This document shows, piece by piece, positions 46,625 to 56,398 of a DNA stretch of 64,000 nucleotides. Source of the stretch: Burkholderia sp. Bp8963 (lineage in GTDB: Bacteria > Pseudomonadota > Gammaproteobacteria > Burkholderiales > Burkholderiaceae); assembly GCF_003854275.1 (NCBI RefSeq), contig NZ_QTQP01000009.1, positions 1 through 64,000 of the forward strand, written 5' to 3'. Every line of letters begins with the position of its first letter. Within the stretch, counting starts at the first letter, position 1. The notes under the pieces were generated by a model, which saw nothing but the letters and a program-made list of their open reading frames with translations, searched no databases and had not been told where the DNA came from. The translations under genes were made by a program, and so were the position numbers.

Positions 46625-49600
46625 ATGAGCCGCGCACGTTCCAGAAGAGTCCAAGAAACGCTTCCGCGATTCCTGTTGCCGACGGGCGTGTGTGTCGCGC
46701 TCGTCGGCGCGGGCATCGTTCCCGCGCATGCGACTTGCACCACGGCCGGCACCACCGTGACCTGCTCGGGCGTCGCCAATCCGCTCGCGCCGAACTATTC
46801 GAACAGCGCGGACAACATCCACGCGACCGTCAATCCGGGCGCGAGCCTCGGCGTGCTGCTCGGCGTCGGCGGCACCGCGTTGTCGCTGACGGGCAACAAT
46901 ACCCAACTGACCAACAACGGCTTGATCGACCCGTCGGCGCTCGGCTCCGGGCTCGGCGTGCTGTCGAGCGGCGCGGTGATCGGCAACGCGGCGGCGAGCG
47001 CCGGCACCAGCGTCACCAACAACGGCACGATGAACGGCTCGACCGGGGTGGCGATCAGCGGCGTGACGGGCATGGCGCTGTCGGTCCAGAACGGCACGGG
47101 CGGCACGTCGACGATCAACAACACCGGCACGATCGGCTCGAACCCGCTGGTCGGCGCGACCCTCACCGGCGCGGATGCGCCCGTGGTGGCCGCGTACGGT
47201 GGCGCCACGGTCAACATGACGAACAGCGGGACGATCACCGGCCGCGTGTCGCTCGGTTCGAACGGCACGCCCGGGGCGGGCAATACGTTTACCAACTCGG
47301 GCACGATCAACGGCAGCGTGTCGATGGGCGCAAACAGCACGAACACGTTCAACGCGGTAACGGGCTCGTCGGTCAACACCGCGGGCGGCACCGGGGGCGC
47401 GTTCAACATCACGGTCGGCCCGGTCACGCTCGGCGTTGCGGCAACGGGCACGGTCGACGGCGGCGCGGGTGGCGACAACACGCTCAAGCTGCAGCAGGGG
47501 GCCGGGGCGAACGGCACGATCGCGGTCAACAACTACATCAACTTCAATCACCTGAACGTCCAGAGCGGCAACTGGACGATCAACGGCGCGTCGACCGCGC
47601 AGGACGCGACACTGGCGGGCGGGGTCGCGATCATCGGCGGCAACGCGTCGCTCGGCACCGGCACGATCACGGCCACCGGCGGCGCGCTGCAGGCGGGCAC
47701 GGCCGGGCTCAACGTCAGCAACAACGTGACGCTCAATGCGGGCGGGCTGACGGTGCAGGGCTCGACCGGGCTCACGCTGTCGGGCACGGTGTCGGGCGGC
47801 GGCGCGCTGACGAAGAACGACGGCGGCACGCTGACGTTGACGGGCGCGAACAACTTCGCGGGCGGCACGAACCTGAACGCCGGCGGCATCGTGGTCGGCA
47901 ACAATGGGGCACTCGGCACCGGTGCGCTGAACGTCAATGGCTCGGCCACGCTCGACTCGAGCACGAACGCGACGCTCGACAACGTGGTCGATCTCGCCAC
48001 GGGCACGACGCTGACGATCGGCGGCAGCAACAATCTCGGGCTGGCCGGCTCGATCAACGGCAACGGCGGCCTCGTGAAGAACGGCTCGGCGATACTGACG
48101 CTGAACGGCGCGAACACGTTCACCGGCGACACGACGATCAACGCCGGCACGCTGGCGCTTGGCGCGGGCGGCAGCCTGGCGGCGACCGGCACGGTGAACC
48201 TGACGGGCGCGGGCGCTACGTTCGACCTGAGCAACGCATCGGGCACGCAGACGATCGGCGCGCTGGCGGGCGCGGCCGGCACCAACGTGGACCTCGGCGG
48301 CAATTCGCTGACGTTGACCGGCAGCGGCAACACGACGTACGCCGGCACGATCGGCGGCGCGGGCGGTATCACGCTCGCGGGCAGCGGCACGCAAGCGCTG
48401 ACCGGCGCGAATGTGTATACCGGCGGCACGAACCTGAACGGCGCCAACCTCGTCGTTGGCAGTAATACGGCGCTCGGCCTCGGCGCGGTGAACGTGAATG
48501 GCTCGTCGTCGCTCGATGCGACCACCAACGTGTCGCTCGCGAACAATGTCAACCTCGCCACCGGCACGACGCTGACGCTCGCCGGCAGTACCAATCTCGG
48601 CCTGGGCGGCACGATCTCCGGCGGCGGCGGTCTCGTGAAGAACGGCGCGGCGACGGTGACGCTGAATGGCGCGAACAACTTCACGGGTGGCACGACGCTG
48701 AACGCCGGCGGCCTCGTGCTCGGCAACAACAACGCGCTTGGCACGGGCGCGCTGACCGTCGGCGGCGCGGCGACGCTCGATACGAGCACGAACCTGACGG
48801 TCAACAACGCTGTCGACCTCGCGACGGGCGCGACGCTGACGCTCGGCGGCAGCAACAACCTCGGGTTGAGCGGCGTGATCACCGGCGCGGGCGCACTCGT
48901 GAAGGACGGCGCGGCGACGGCCACGTTGACGGGCGCGAACAACTTCACGGGCGGCACGACGATCAACGCCGGCACGCTGGCGATCGGCGCGGGCGGCAGC
49001 CTGGCGGCGACCGGCGCGGTGAACCTGGCCGGCGCGGGCGCGGCGCTCGACCTGAGCAATGCGACGAGTGCGCAGTCGATCGGCGCGCTGTCGGGCGTCG
49101 CGGGGACGAACGTCAGTCTGGGCAACAACGCGCTGACGCTGGGCGGGACCGCCAGCGGCACCTTCAGCGGCGCGATCGGCGGTGCCGGCAGCCTGACGCT
49201 GGCCGGCACCGGCACGCAGACGCTGAACGGCGCGAGCACCTACACGGGCGGCACGAACCTGAACAACGGCAGCAGCGTGGTGCTCGGCAACAACGCGGCG
49301 CTCGGCACCGGCACGGTGAACGTCGGCGGCGCGGCGACGCTCGACACGAACGCGAGCCTGTCGGTTGCCAACGCGGTCAATCTTGCCAACGGCTCGACGC
49401 TGACGCTCGGCGGCAGCAACGCCCTCGCGCTGAGCGGCGGCATCACCGGCGGGGGCGCGCTCGTGAAGAACGGCCCGGCGACGACCACGCTGACGGGCGT
49501 GAACACGTACTCGGGCGGCACGACGATCAACGCCGGCACGCTGGCGGTCGGCGCGGGCGGCAGTTTCGCGTCGACCGGCGCGATGAACCTGGCCAACGCG

Positions 49601-52174
49601 GGCGCGGCGCTCGACCTGAGCAGCGCGACCGGTCCCCAGTCGATCGGCGCGCTGTCGGGCGTCGCGGGGACGATCGTCAACCTCGGGGGCAACGCGCTGA
49701 CGCTGGGCGGCACCGCCAGCGGCACCTTCAGCGGCGTGATCGGTGGCGCCGGCAGCCTGACGCTGGCCGGCACGGGCACGCAGACGCTGACCGGCGCGAA
49801 CGTGTACACGGGCGGTACGAACCTGAACAGCGGCACGCTGGTGCTCGGCAACAGCGGGTCGCTCGGCGGCGGCGCGCTGAACGTCGGTGGCGCGGCGACG
49901 CTCGACACGAGCGCCAGCCTGGCGGTCAACAACGCGGTCAATCTTGCCACCGGCTCGACGCTGACACTCGGCGGCAGCAACGCGCTCGCGCTGAACGGCG
50001 GCATCACGGGCGGGGGCGCGCTCGTGAAGAACGGCACGGCGACCGCGACGCTGACGAGCGCGGCCAACTACACGGGCGGCACGACGATCAACGCCGGCAC
50101 GCTGGCGCTCGGCGCAGGCGGCAGCCTCGCGTCGACCGGCACGGTGAACCTCGCCGGCGCGGGCGCGACCTTCGACCTGAGCGGCGCGTCGGGCGCGCAG
50201 ACGCTCGGCACGCTGTCCGGCGCGGCGGGCACCAACGTGAACCTGGGCGCGAATGCGCTGACGCTGAACGGCAGCGGCACCGGCACGTTCGGCGGCGCGA
50301 TCGGCGGCACGGGCGGCGTGACGTTCGCCGGCACGGGCACGCAGACGTTGACGGGCGCGAACACGTACACGGGCGGCACGACGATCGCGAACGGCGGCAC
50401 GCTGCAGCTCGGCAACGGCGGCACGTCGGGCAGCGTCGCGGGCAACATCGTCGACAACGGCACGCTCGTCGTGAACCAGTCGGGCACCGTGACGCTCGGC
50501 GGCGCACTGTCCGGCACGGGCGCGCTCACGCAGGCCGGCAGCGGGCAGCTCACGCTGACGGGCACGAGCACGCTGTCGGGCCCGACGACGGTCGGGGCCG
50601 GCACGCTGGCCGTCAACGGCTCGCTGGCCGCATCGACCGTGACCGTGCAGGGCGGCGCGACGGTGACCGGCACCGGCACGATCGGCGGTCTCGTCGTCGC
50701 GAGCGGCGGCACGGCGTCGCTGCCGCAGCCGGGGCAGACCCTCAGTGTTGCAGGCAACGTGACGTTCCAGCCGGGCTCGACGCTGCACGGCGGCAACGTG
50801 AGCGTGCTGGCGAGCCAGGCGTCGTACCAGGCCAATACGACGTACACGCTCCTGAGTGCGGGCGGCGGCGTGCAGGGGCAGTTCGCGGGCGTGAGCTCGT
50901 CCTACGCGTTCGTCACGCCGACGCTCGCCTACTTCACGAATCGCGTGACGCTGACGCTCAGCGCGAACGGCACGCCGTTCTCGTCGGTCGCGACGACGCA
51001 GAACGAAGCGGCGGTCGCCGGCGCGATCAGCGCGCTCGGCTCGGCCAGCCCGGTCTTCAACGCGGTGCTGATCGCCGATGCGCCCACCGCGCAGAGCGCG
51101 TTCCGGCAACTCGACGGCGAGCTGTACGCAAGCGCGAAGAGCATGCTGTTGACCGACAGCCGCTACGTGCGCGAGGCCGTGACCGATCGCGTGCGCCGCG
51201 GCGTCGGGGCCTCGTCCGGGCCGCTTGCCGCGTTGTCGGCGGGCGGTGCGGCGCTGTGCGACGACACGGGCGGCGGCGCGCCGCGCGACAAGACGCTGCC
51301 GCCGGAGCAGCGGCTCGGCTCGCAGGCGAGCTGCGTCGGCAACACGCCGTATCGTCCGGTGGTCTGGGGCCAGGCGTTCGGCGGCCGCAGCCGGCTGGCC
51401 GGCGACGGCAATGCGTCGACGATCAACCGCAGCCAGACGGGCTTCATCGCCGGTGCGGACATGGCGCTCGACGACCACTGGCGCGCGGGTCTCGCGGGTG
51501 GCGTGTCGCATGGCTCGCTCGACAACGACACGGCGTCCGCGTCGTACAACAGCTACTACGTGTCGCTGTACGGCGGCGCGCAGTATGGCGCGTGGGGCGT
51601 GCGTGGCGGCGTCGCGCAGACGTGGTACCGGATCAATGCGGATCGCAATCCCGCGTTCGCCGGCTTCAGCGACCATGACTCGGCCGGCTACAACGCGAAC
51701 TCGACGCAGGTGTTCGGCGAAGTCGGCTATGCGCTGCCGGCGGGCGCCGTCGCGTTCGAGCCGTTCGCGGGCATCGCGTTCGTGCGCCTGCATACCGACG
51801 GCTTTACCGAAAGCGGTGGCGCGGCCGCGCTGACGACCGGCTCCGATACGAACAACACCGCGTTCTCGACGCTCGGCGTGCGGGCGGCAACCGATCTCGG
51901 CCTGCTCGCGAAGGGCACGCTGACCGCGCGCGGGATGGCTGGCTGGCGGCATGCATTCGGCAGCGCGCGGCCGAACTCGACGTTCGCGTTCGCGACAGGC
52001 GGCGGGTCGTTCCAGATCGCGGGTGTACCGATCGCGCGCGACAGCGCGGTGCTCGAGGTCGGCATCGACGCGAGCGTCACGAAGAACCTGACACTCGGGG
52101 TGTCGTACAGCGGCCAGTTCGGCAGCGGCGTGCGCGACAACGCGGTGCTCGGCAACATCCTGTGGCGTTTCTGA
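46625..52174 (+). CDS. Large classical autotransporter with repeated passenger
   Basis: This 1849-residue type Va autotransporter has a signal peptide of about 36 residues ending AHA-T. The passenger, to about residue 1480, is a predicted beta helix, with about ten PATR-type units of the form GGTTINAGTLALGAGGSL or GNNxALGTGALNV. An alpha-linker and C-terminal barrel (about 1575-1849) follow, from VVWGQAFGGRSRL to a terminal NILWRF ending in F. Residues about 413-1249 are built from a 187-residue super-repeat. Few cysteines, high Gly, Asn and Thr. The surface-exposed passenger probably mediates adhesion or biofilm; specific ligand unknown. A possible attenuator precedes it. Confidence 0.93.
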   Translation: MSRARSRRVQETLPRFLLPTGVCVALVGAGIVPAHATCTTAGTTVTCSGVANPLAPNYSNSADNIHATVNPGASLGVLLGVGGTALSLTGNNTQLTNNGLIDPSALGSGLGVLSSGAVIGNAAASAGTSVTNNGTMNGSTGVAISGVTGMALSVQNGTGGTSTINNTGTIGSNPLVGATLTGADAPVVAAYGGATVNMTNSGTITGRVSLGSNGTPGAGNTFTNSGTINGSVSMGANSTNTFNAVTGSSVNTAGGTGGAFNITVGPVTLGVAATGTVDGGAGGDNTLKLQQGAGANGTIAVNNYINFNHLNVQSGNWTINGASTAQDATLAGGVAIIGGNASLGTGTITATGGALQAGTAGLNVSNNVTLNAGGLTVQGSTGLTLSGTVSGGGALTKNDGGTLTLTGANNFAGGTNLNAGGIVVGNNGALGTGALNVNGSATLDSSTNATLDNVVDLATGTTLTIGGSNNLGLAGSINGNGGLVKNGSAILTLNGANTFTGDTTINAGTLALGAGGSLAATGTVNLTGAGATFDLSNASGTQTIGALAGAAGTNVDLGGNSLTLTGSGNTTYAGTIGGAGGITLAGSGTQALTGANVYTGGTNLNGANLVVGSNTALGLGAVNVNGSSSLDATTNVSLANNVNLATGTTLTLAGSTNLGLGGTISGGGGLVKNGAATVTLNGANNFTGGTTLNAGGLVLGNNNALGTGALTVGGAATLDTSTNLTVNNAVDLATGATLTLGGSNNLGLSGVITGAGALVKDGAATATLTGANNFTGGTTINAGTLAIGAGGSLAATGAVNLAGAGAALDLSNATSAQSIGALSGVAGTNVSLGNNALTLGGTASGTFSGAIGGAGSLTLAGTGTQTLNGASTYTGGTNLNNGSSVVLGNNAALGTGTVNVGGAATLDTNASLSVANAVNLANGSTLTLGGSNALALSGGITGGGALVKNGPATTTLTGVNTYSGGTTINAGTLAVGAGGSFASTGAMNLANAGAALDLSSATGPQSIGALSGVAGTIVNLGGNALTLGGTASGTFSGVIGGAGSLTLAGTGTQTLTGANVYTGGTNLNSGTLVLGNSGSLGGGALNVGGAATLDTSASLAVNNAVNLATGSTLTLGGSNALALNGGITGGGALVKNGTATATLTSAANYTGGTTINAGTLALGAGGSLASTGTVNLAGAGATFDLSGASGAQTLGTLSGAAGTNVNLGANALTLNGSGTGTFGGAIGGTGGVTFAGTGTQTLTGANTYTGGTTIANGGTLQLGNGGTSGSVAGNIVDNGTLVVNQSGTVTLGGALSGTGALTQAGSGQLTLTGTSTLSGPTTVGAGTLAVNGSLAASTVTVQGGATVTGTGTIGGLVVASGGTASLPQPGQTLSVAGNVTFQPGSTLHGGNVSVLASQASYQANTTYTLLSAGGGVQGQFAGVSSSYAFVTPTLAYFTNRVTLTLSANGTPFSSVATTQNEAAVAGAISALGSASPVFNAVLIADAPTAQSAFRQLDGELYASAKSMLLTDSRYVREAVTDRVRRGVGASSGPLAALSAGGAALCDDTGGGAPRDKTLPPEQRLGSQASCVGNTPYRPVVWGQAFGGRSRLAGDGNASTINRSQTGFIAGADMALDDHWRAGLAGGVSHGSLDNDTASASYNSYYVSLYGGAQYGAWGVRGGVAQTWYRINADRNPAFAGFSDHDSAGYNANSTQVFGEVGYALPAGAVAFEPFAGIAFVRLHTDGFTESGGAAALTTGSDTNNTAFSTLGVRAATDLGLLAKGTLTARGMAGWRHAFGSARPNSTFAFATGGGSFQIAGVPIARDSAVLEVGIDASVTKNLTLGVSYSGQFGSGVRDNAVLGNILWRF
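47861..50371 (+). repeat. 561-bp super-repeats inside the autotransporter gene
   Basis: The GGT(N/T)LN-coding word recurs near 47861, 48422, 48687, 49247, 49811 and, as GGTTIAN, 50372. Spacings are 561, 265, 560, 564 and 561 bases. Four units are full length and one (48422-48686) is a half unit lacking the second PATR part. Units near 48960-49240 and 49515-49800 are nearly identical for long stretches, so recombination can change copy number. Confidence 0.85.
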
Positions 52175-52283
52175 CCGGTGTATGACGGCGGGCGCCGCGC
52201 CGCTGCGCGCGCGCCCGGTTCTGTCCTATCCTGTGCGGAATACGCGACGTGCACCGCGCGTCGCGCCCGACCCAGGAGCATCG

Positions 52284-54500
52284 ATGCACAATCCAGCAGA
52301 CGAGTCTTCTCCGCGCGCGCCGCAAGCGGCGCCGCGTCCCGCGACGGCAGCCGGCGCGCCGTTCATTGCCCCCGAAGCCGATTCCCAGAAACCCGAGCGC
52401 GGCAGCCAGTACGTGTTGAAGGCAGGCGACGCGTTCGTCGTCTGCAACGCGCTCGGCGACTTCGGTGGACACGACGATGGATTCTTCGTCGATGACATGC
52501 GCGTGATGTCGCAATGGCGGCTGACGTTCGGCGGCCGCGCGCCGTCGCTGCTGTCGGGCGCGACGAGTGCCGACAACGCGTCGTTCACCGCGCACCTGAC
52601 CAACCGGCCACTGCCGCCGCTCGGCGGCCACGAGACCCCCGAAGGCGTGATCCACATCGAGCGAACGCGCGTGCTCGCGAACAACGTGCTGTACGAGGCG
52701 CTGACGCTGACGAACTACGGCGCGATCGAAGCCGAGGTGCCGCTGTCGCTGTCGTTCTCAACGGATTTCAAGGACATGTTCGAGGTGCGCGGCACGCACC
52801 GCGCGCAGCGCGGCACGCTCGCGCAGCCGAGTCTCGACGCGAGCGCGGTGCGGCTGCGCTACGAAGGCCTCGACCGCGTCGAGCGCACGGTGTCTGTGCA
52901 GTTCTCGCCGGAGCCCGACGCGCTGTCGGTCGATCGCGCCGACTACACGCTGACGATCGCCGCGCAGGCATGCGTGTCGATCTACGTGAGCGTCGAGGCG
53001 ACGGTCGGGACGTCTCGAGGCGACGCGCCCGCGTGCGGCCGCAACGCGTTGCGCGCCGCGCTCGTCGCCGTGCACCGCGCGATGCGCGCCCGGCGCGAGA
53101 CGATGGCCCGCGTGCGCACCGGCAACCCGCTGTTCAATGCGTGGCTCGACCGCTCGCTGGCCGATCTCGGCCTGCTGACGACGAATCTCGACATGGGGCC
53201 GTATCCGTATGCGGGCATCCCGTGGTTCTCGACCCCGTTCGGCCGCGATGCGGTGATCACGTCGATGCAGATGCTGTGGCTGCAACCGTCGCTCGCGCGT
53301 GGCGTGTTGCGCTTTCTGGCCACGCACCAGGCGCAGCAGACGTCCGCGTTCCGCGACGCGGAGCCCGGCAAGATCATGCACGAATTCCGCAAGAGCGAGA
53401 TGGCTGCGACGGGCGAGGTGCCGTTCGCGCTGTACTACGGTGGCGTGGACACGACGCCGCTGTTCGTCGTGCTCGCCGGCGCGTACCTCGAGCATACGGG
53501 CGACGATGCGCTGATCGACGAGCTGTGGCCCGCGCTCGAGCGCGCGATCCAGTGGGTGAGCGACAAGTGCGACCGCAATCCGTACGGACTGCTCGATTAT
53601 CAGCAGACGTCCGAACGCGGCCTCGCGAACCAGGGCTGGAAGGACAGCCACGATTCGGTGTTCCATGCGGACGGGCGTTTTCCGGATGGGCCGATCGCGC
53701 TCGTCGAGGTGCAGGCGTATGCGTGCGCGGCATTCGACGCAATGGCGGAATGCTCGCGGCGGCGCGGCCACGCGGCCGATGCGACGCGCTATGCGCTGCG
53801 TGCGAAGCAGTTGCGCGAGCAGGTCGAAACGCTGTTCTGGATGCCGGAATCGAGCTTCTACGGGATCGCGCTCGACGGTCGCGGCGAGCTGTGCCGCGTG
53901 CTTGCGTCGAACGCGGGCCATCTGCTCGCGTTCGGGCTGCCGGAGCCCGCGCGCGGCGCGGCGGTCGCGGACGTGCTCGGCTCGTCGCTGTTCCAGACCG
54001 GCTGGGGGGTGCGCACGCTCGCGGCCGGCCAGCCGCGCTTCAACCCGATGGCGTATCACAATGGCTCGGTGTGGCCGCACGACAATGCGCTCGCCGCGCG
54101 CGGGCTCGCGCGCTACGGCGACAAGTCCGCCGCGCTGAACCTGCTGCGCGCGCTGTTCGAGGCGGCGGTGAGCTTCGAGATGCGGCTGCCGGAACTGTTC
54201 TGCGGGTTCCCGCGCCGGCGCGGCGAGCCGCCGACCGCGTATCCGGTCGCGTGCCTGCCGCAGGCGTGGGCGGCGGGCGCGCCGTTCATGATGCTGCAGG
54301 CGTGCCTCGGCGTGAGCGTCGACGCGGCGCGTCACGAAGTGCGCGTCGAGCGCCCGGCGCTGCCGGAAGGCGTCGACTGGCTGCGGATCGACGGGCTGCC
54401 GGTCGGCGACGACAGCGTGTCGCTGACGTTCCGGCGCGTCGACGGGCAAGTGGTCGCGGCGGCGGAGCCGGGGCGCGTGAAGGTCGTCGCGGTGCTGTAG
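52284..54500 (+). CDS. Amylo-alpha-1,6-glucosidase / glycogen debranching family protein
   Basis: This 738-residue protein has an N-terminal beta domain (residues about 45-265, YVLKAGDAFVVCNALGDF and DGFFVDDMRVMSQWRL). An (alpha/alpha)6 barrel (about 290-700) follows with AGIPWFSTPFGRDAVITSMQML, GLANQGWKDSHDSVFHADGR, GRGELCRVLASNAGHLL and MAYHNGSVWPHDNALAARGL. This matches the bacterial debranching-type family found beside trehalose or glycogen genes, which hydrolyse alpha-glucosidic links. CCCAGGAG precedes ATG 52284. No glycogen gene is adjacent, so its substrate is uncertain. Confidence 0.9.
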   Translation: MHNPADESSPRAPQAAPRPATAAGAPFIAPEADSQKPERGSQYVLKAGDAFVVCNALGDFGGHDDGFFVDDMRVMSQWRLTFGGRAPSLLSGATSADNASFTAHLTNRPLPPLGGHETPEGVIHIERTRVLANNVLYEALTLTNYGAIEAEVPLSLSFSTDFKDMFEVRGTHRAQRGTLAQPSLDASAVRLRYEGLDRVERTVSVQFSPEPDALSVDRADYTLTIAAQACVSIYVSVEATVGTSRGDAPACGRNALRAALVAVHRAMRARRETMARVRTGNPLFNAWLDRSLADLGLLTTNLDMGPYPYAGIPWFSTPFGRDAVITSMQMLWLQPSLARGVLRFLATHQAQQTSAFRDAEPGKIMHEFRKSEMAATGEVPFALYYGGVDTTPLFVVLAGAYLEHTGDDALIDELWPALERAIQWVSDKCDRNPYGLLDYQQTSERGLANQGWKDSHDSVFHADGRFPDGPIALVEVQAYACAAFDAMAECSRRRGHAADATRYALRAKQLREQVETLFWMPESSFYGIALDGRGELCRVLASNAGHLLAFGLPEPARGAAVADVLGSSLFQTGWGVRTLAAGQPRFNPMAYHNGSVWPHDNALAARGLARYGDKSAALNLLRALFEAAVSFEMRLPELFCGFPRRRGEPPTAYPVACLPQAWAAGAPFMMLQACLGVSVDAARHEVRVERPALPEGVDWLRIDGLPVGDDSVSLTFRRVDGQVVAAAEPGRVKVVAVL

Positions 54501-54608
54501 CGGCGCGACGCGCCGCCTGCGCGAACGTTGCGCGATGTCGTGCCACGTTCGCGCGCCGCGGCTTAGAATCGTGACAGGATCCGCTACCCATCTTTCCGGA
54601 GGCATACG

Positions 54609-54860
54609 ATGACGACCGACAAGCGGCCCGACGACAGCGAGCAGAAGCTCGAGCATCTCGAAGCGGCGGTCAATCACCTGCACGAGTCGATCGAATCGCA
54701 GAGCATCGCGGTCGGGGCGGCGAAAGGCATTCTGTTCAGCCTGATCGAAACGCTCGGCGCGCTGATCGGCGACCCCGACCTGCCCGAGCATGCGCGCTCC
54801 GGCTACGAGGCGCTGCGCGACAAGGCGCGCAATCTGCGCAGCGGGCTCGACAAGCACTGA
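54609..54860 (+). CDS. Small acidic helical protein, unknown function
   Basis: This 83-residue protein is mostly helical: a coiled-coil-like EQKLEHLEAAVNHLHESIESQS (residues 11-32), then AVGAAKGILFSLIETLGALIGD and a charged tail. CCGGAGG eight bases before ATG 54609 gives good start support. It is not assigned to a named family. Codon use is typical, and it stands alone between the debranching enzyme and the repeat-rich region. Confidence 0.7.
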   Translation: MTTDKRPDDSEQKLEHLEAAVNHLHESIESQSIAVGAAKGILFSLIETLGALIGDPDLPEHARSGYEALRDKARNLRSGLDKH

Positions 54861-54970
54861 GTCCGCACGCGGCGGGGCGCCCGCTCCGCCGCGATTTCCG
54901 TTTTTACTTCCCGTCTTCGCTGCCCGTCTTCTGCTGCCCATTTGCGCGCGCACGCCGCAAAATGCCGTGC

Positions 54971-55034
54971 GCTCAATGAGTTACGCGGCGCATGCGCAGG
55001 ATATCCACAAGCTTGCCAACACATTCTGTGGAGA
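54971..55034. repeat. DnaA-box-like repeat, copy 1
   Basis: Core at 54997-55033: CAGGATATCCACA, then GCTTGCCAACA, then CTGTGGAG. TATCCACA and the inverted TGTGGA lie about 20 bases apart. The upstream part (GCTCAATG, GTTACG, GCATGCG) is shared with other copies. Confidence 0.85.
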
Positions 55035-55121
55035 ACGCGTCACGCGGTTTCCGCGCTCGACGATCGCTGCGTGCGTGCCTCGCAACTGCCACGCCCGCGC
55101 CCATGCATCGAATCTCCCGTC

Positions 55122-55188
55122 ATATCAACGTGTTACGCGATGCGTCGGCAGGATATCCACAGGCTTGCCAACAAAATCTGTGGAAAAG
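55122..55188. repeat. DnaA-box-like repeat, copy 2
   Basis: Core at 55149-55186 with TATCCACA and inverted TGTGGAAAA (reverse complement TTTTCCACA, a DnaA-box variant). Starts 152 bp after copy 1. Confidence 0.85.
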
Positions 55189-55298
55189 GGGCACGCTATT
55201 GCATCGTCACGGTTGGCAATGCCCGGTCGCGGTGCACCGATCGGACACGATTTTTGGCCGGCTTGCCCGATGCCTGCATCGTCGCGGGAAATCATGCG

Positions 55299-55365
55299 CG
55301 ATCAATGGGTTAGGTGCCGGGTACCCAGGATATCCACATCCTTGCCAACAAAAACTGTGGACAAG
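55299..55365. repeat. DnaA-box-like repeat, copy 3
   Basis: Core at 55326-55365 with TATCCACA, CTTGCCAACAAAAACTG and inverted TGTGGACAA (reverse complement TTGTCCACA). It lies 28 bases beyond the 3' end of penR. Confidence 0.85.
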
Positions 55366-55392
55366 CGGCCGGCGCGCGGGCTGGCCGCCGTT

Positions 55393-56283
55393 TCACGCAT
55401 GCGGAGCCGCGTCGGCCGCTTCGCTGACGATCCAGTCGCGGAACAGCGTCATCGCCGGGGCGACGGGTTTCGACTTCAGCGACGTGAGCCAGTAGCCGCC
55501 CGCCTGCACGTCGATGTCGAGCGGCCGCACGAGCTGGCCGAGCTGCAGTTCGCGCGCGAACATGCATGCCGGCGCGAGTGCGACGCCCGCGCCCTGCATG
55601 GCTGCCTCGACCATCAGCCGCGACGAGTCGAACACGGGCCCGTTGACCGTCCACGGTTCGAGCTGCGCGGCGGCGAACCAGCCGAGCCACTCGTCGGTGC
55701 GGTACGAGCGCAGCAGCGTTTCGTTCGCGAGATCCTCCGGCCGCGCGAGGCGCCTGCCGATCTCCGGCGCGCACAGCGCGGTGAGCGGCGCGTCGAGCAG
55801 CCGCTCGTTGCGGGTTGTCGGCCAGTTGCCTTCGCCGAAGCGGATCGCGAAATCGAGCCCCTCGGCGGCGAGATCGACGACGTTGTTGTGGGTGCGCAGC
55901 CGCAGCTCGACGAACGGATGGGTATCGCCGAAGCGCTTCAGGCGTGGCATTAGCCAGCCTAGGGCAAACGTGCCGACGACGCCGAGCGTCAGCACCTCGT
56001 GGAAGCGCCCGCCGTCGAACTGCTTGAGTACCGTCTCGATCCGGCTGAACGCGTCGCTCAGCACCGGCAGCAGCGCACGACCCTCGTCGGTGAGCCCGAG
56101 CCCGCGCGGCAAACGCGTGAACAGCACGCAGCCGAGCCGTTCCTCGAGCATCCGGACCTGCTGGCTGACCGCGGCCTGGGTCACGCTGAGCTCGAGGCCC
56201 GCGCGCGTGAAGTTCAGGTGGCGCGCGGACGATTCGAACGCGCGCAGTGCATTGAGCGGAAGGTGGGGGCGGAGCTTCGTCAT
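55393..56283 (-). CDS. penR: LysR-family beta-lactamase regulator PenR (AmpR-like)
   Basis: This 296-residue LysR regulator starts PHLPLNALRAFESSARHLNFTRAGLELSVTQAAVSQQVRMLEERLG, the AmpR/PenR winged helix. Its effector domain contains LTLGVVGTFALGWLMPRL, THNNVVDLAAEGLDFAIRFGEG and GVALAPACMFAREL. It diverges from the class A beta-lactamase gene and should activate it when muropeptides accumulate during cell-wall stress, as for AmpR-type regulators. The 115-base gap holds a T-N11-A palindrome. DnaA-box-like repeats lie beyond its 3' end. Confidence 0.93.
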   Translation of the reverse strand: MTKLRPHLPLNALRAFESSARHLNFTRAGLELSVTQAAVSQQVRMLEERLGCVLFTRLPRGLGLTDEGRALLPVLSDAFSRIETVLKQFDGGRFHEVLTLGVVGTFALGWLMPRLKRFGDTHPFVELRLRTHNNVVDLAAEGLDFAIRFGEGNWPTTRNERLLDAPLTALCAPEIGRRLARPEDLANETLLRSYRTDEWLGWFAAAQLEPWTVNGPVFDSSRLMVEAAMQGAGVALAPACMFARELQLGQLVRPLDIDVQAGGYWLTSLKSKPVAPAMTLFRDWIVSEAADAAPHA

Positions 56284-56314
56284 AAGAAATTCTTTCGTCA
56301 GCGCTCAATAATCG

Positions 56315-56329
56315 TTGCTTGTCAGGCAA
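56315..56329. promoter_or_regulatory. Putative PenR binding site
   Basis: TTGC-N7-GCAA, a LysR-type T-N11-A palindrome, in the penR-penA intergenic region, 31 bases from the penR start and 70 from the penA start. The position fits an activator site and autorepression. Confidence 0.55.
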
Positions 56330-56398
56330 CCGTAAACTCACGATAGTGCGTGTCGCCGGGCCGGTATCGAACCACCATTCCACCACGAGACAAACGAC

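Noticed and set aside
46490-51952. An 1820-codon open frame antisense to the autotransporter gene
   Set aside because: It mirrors the repetitive, GC3-rich sense gene. Its product is Arg/Ala-rich with no domain and no export signal, whereas the sense frame has a signal peptide, PATR repeats and a barrel ending in Phe.
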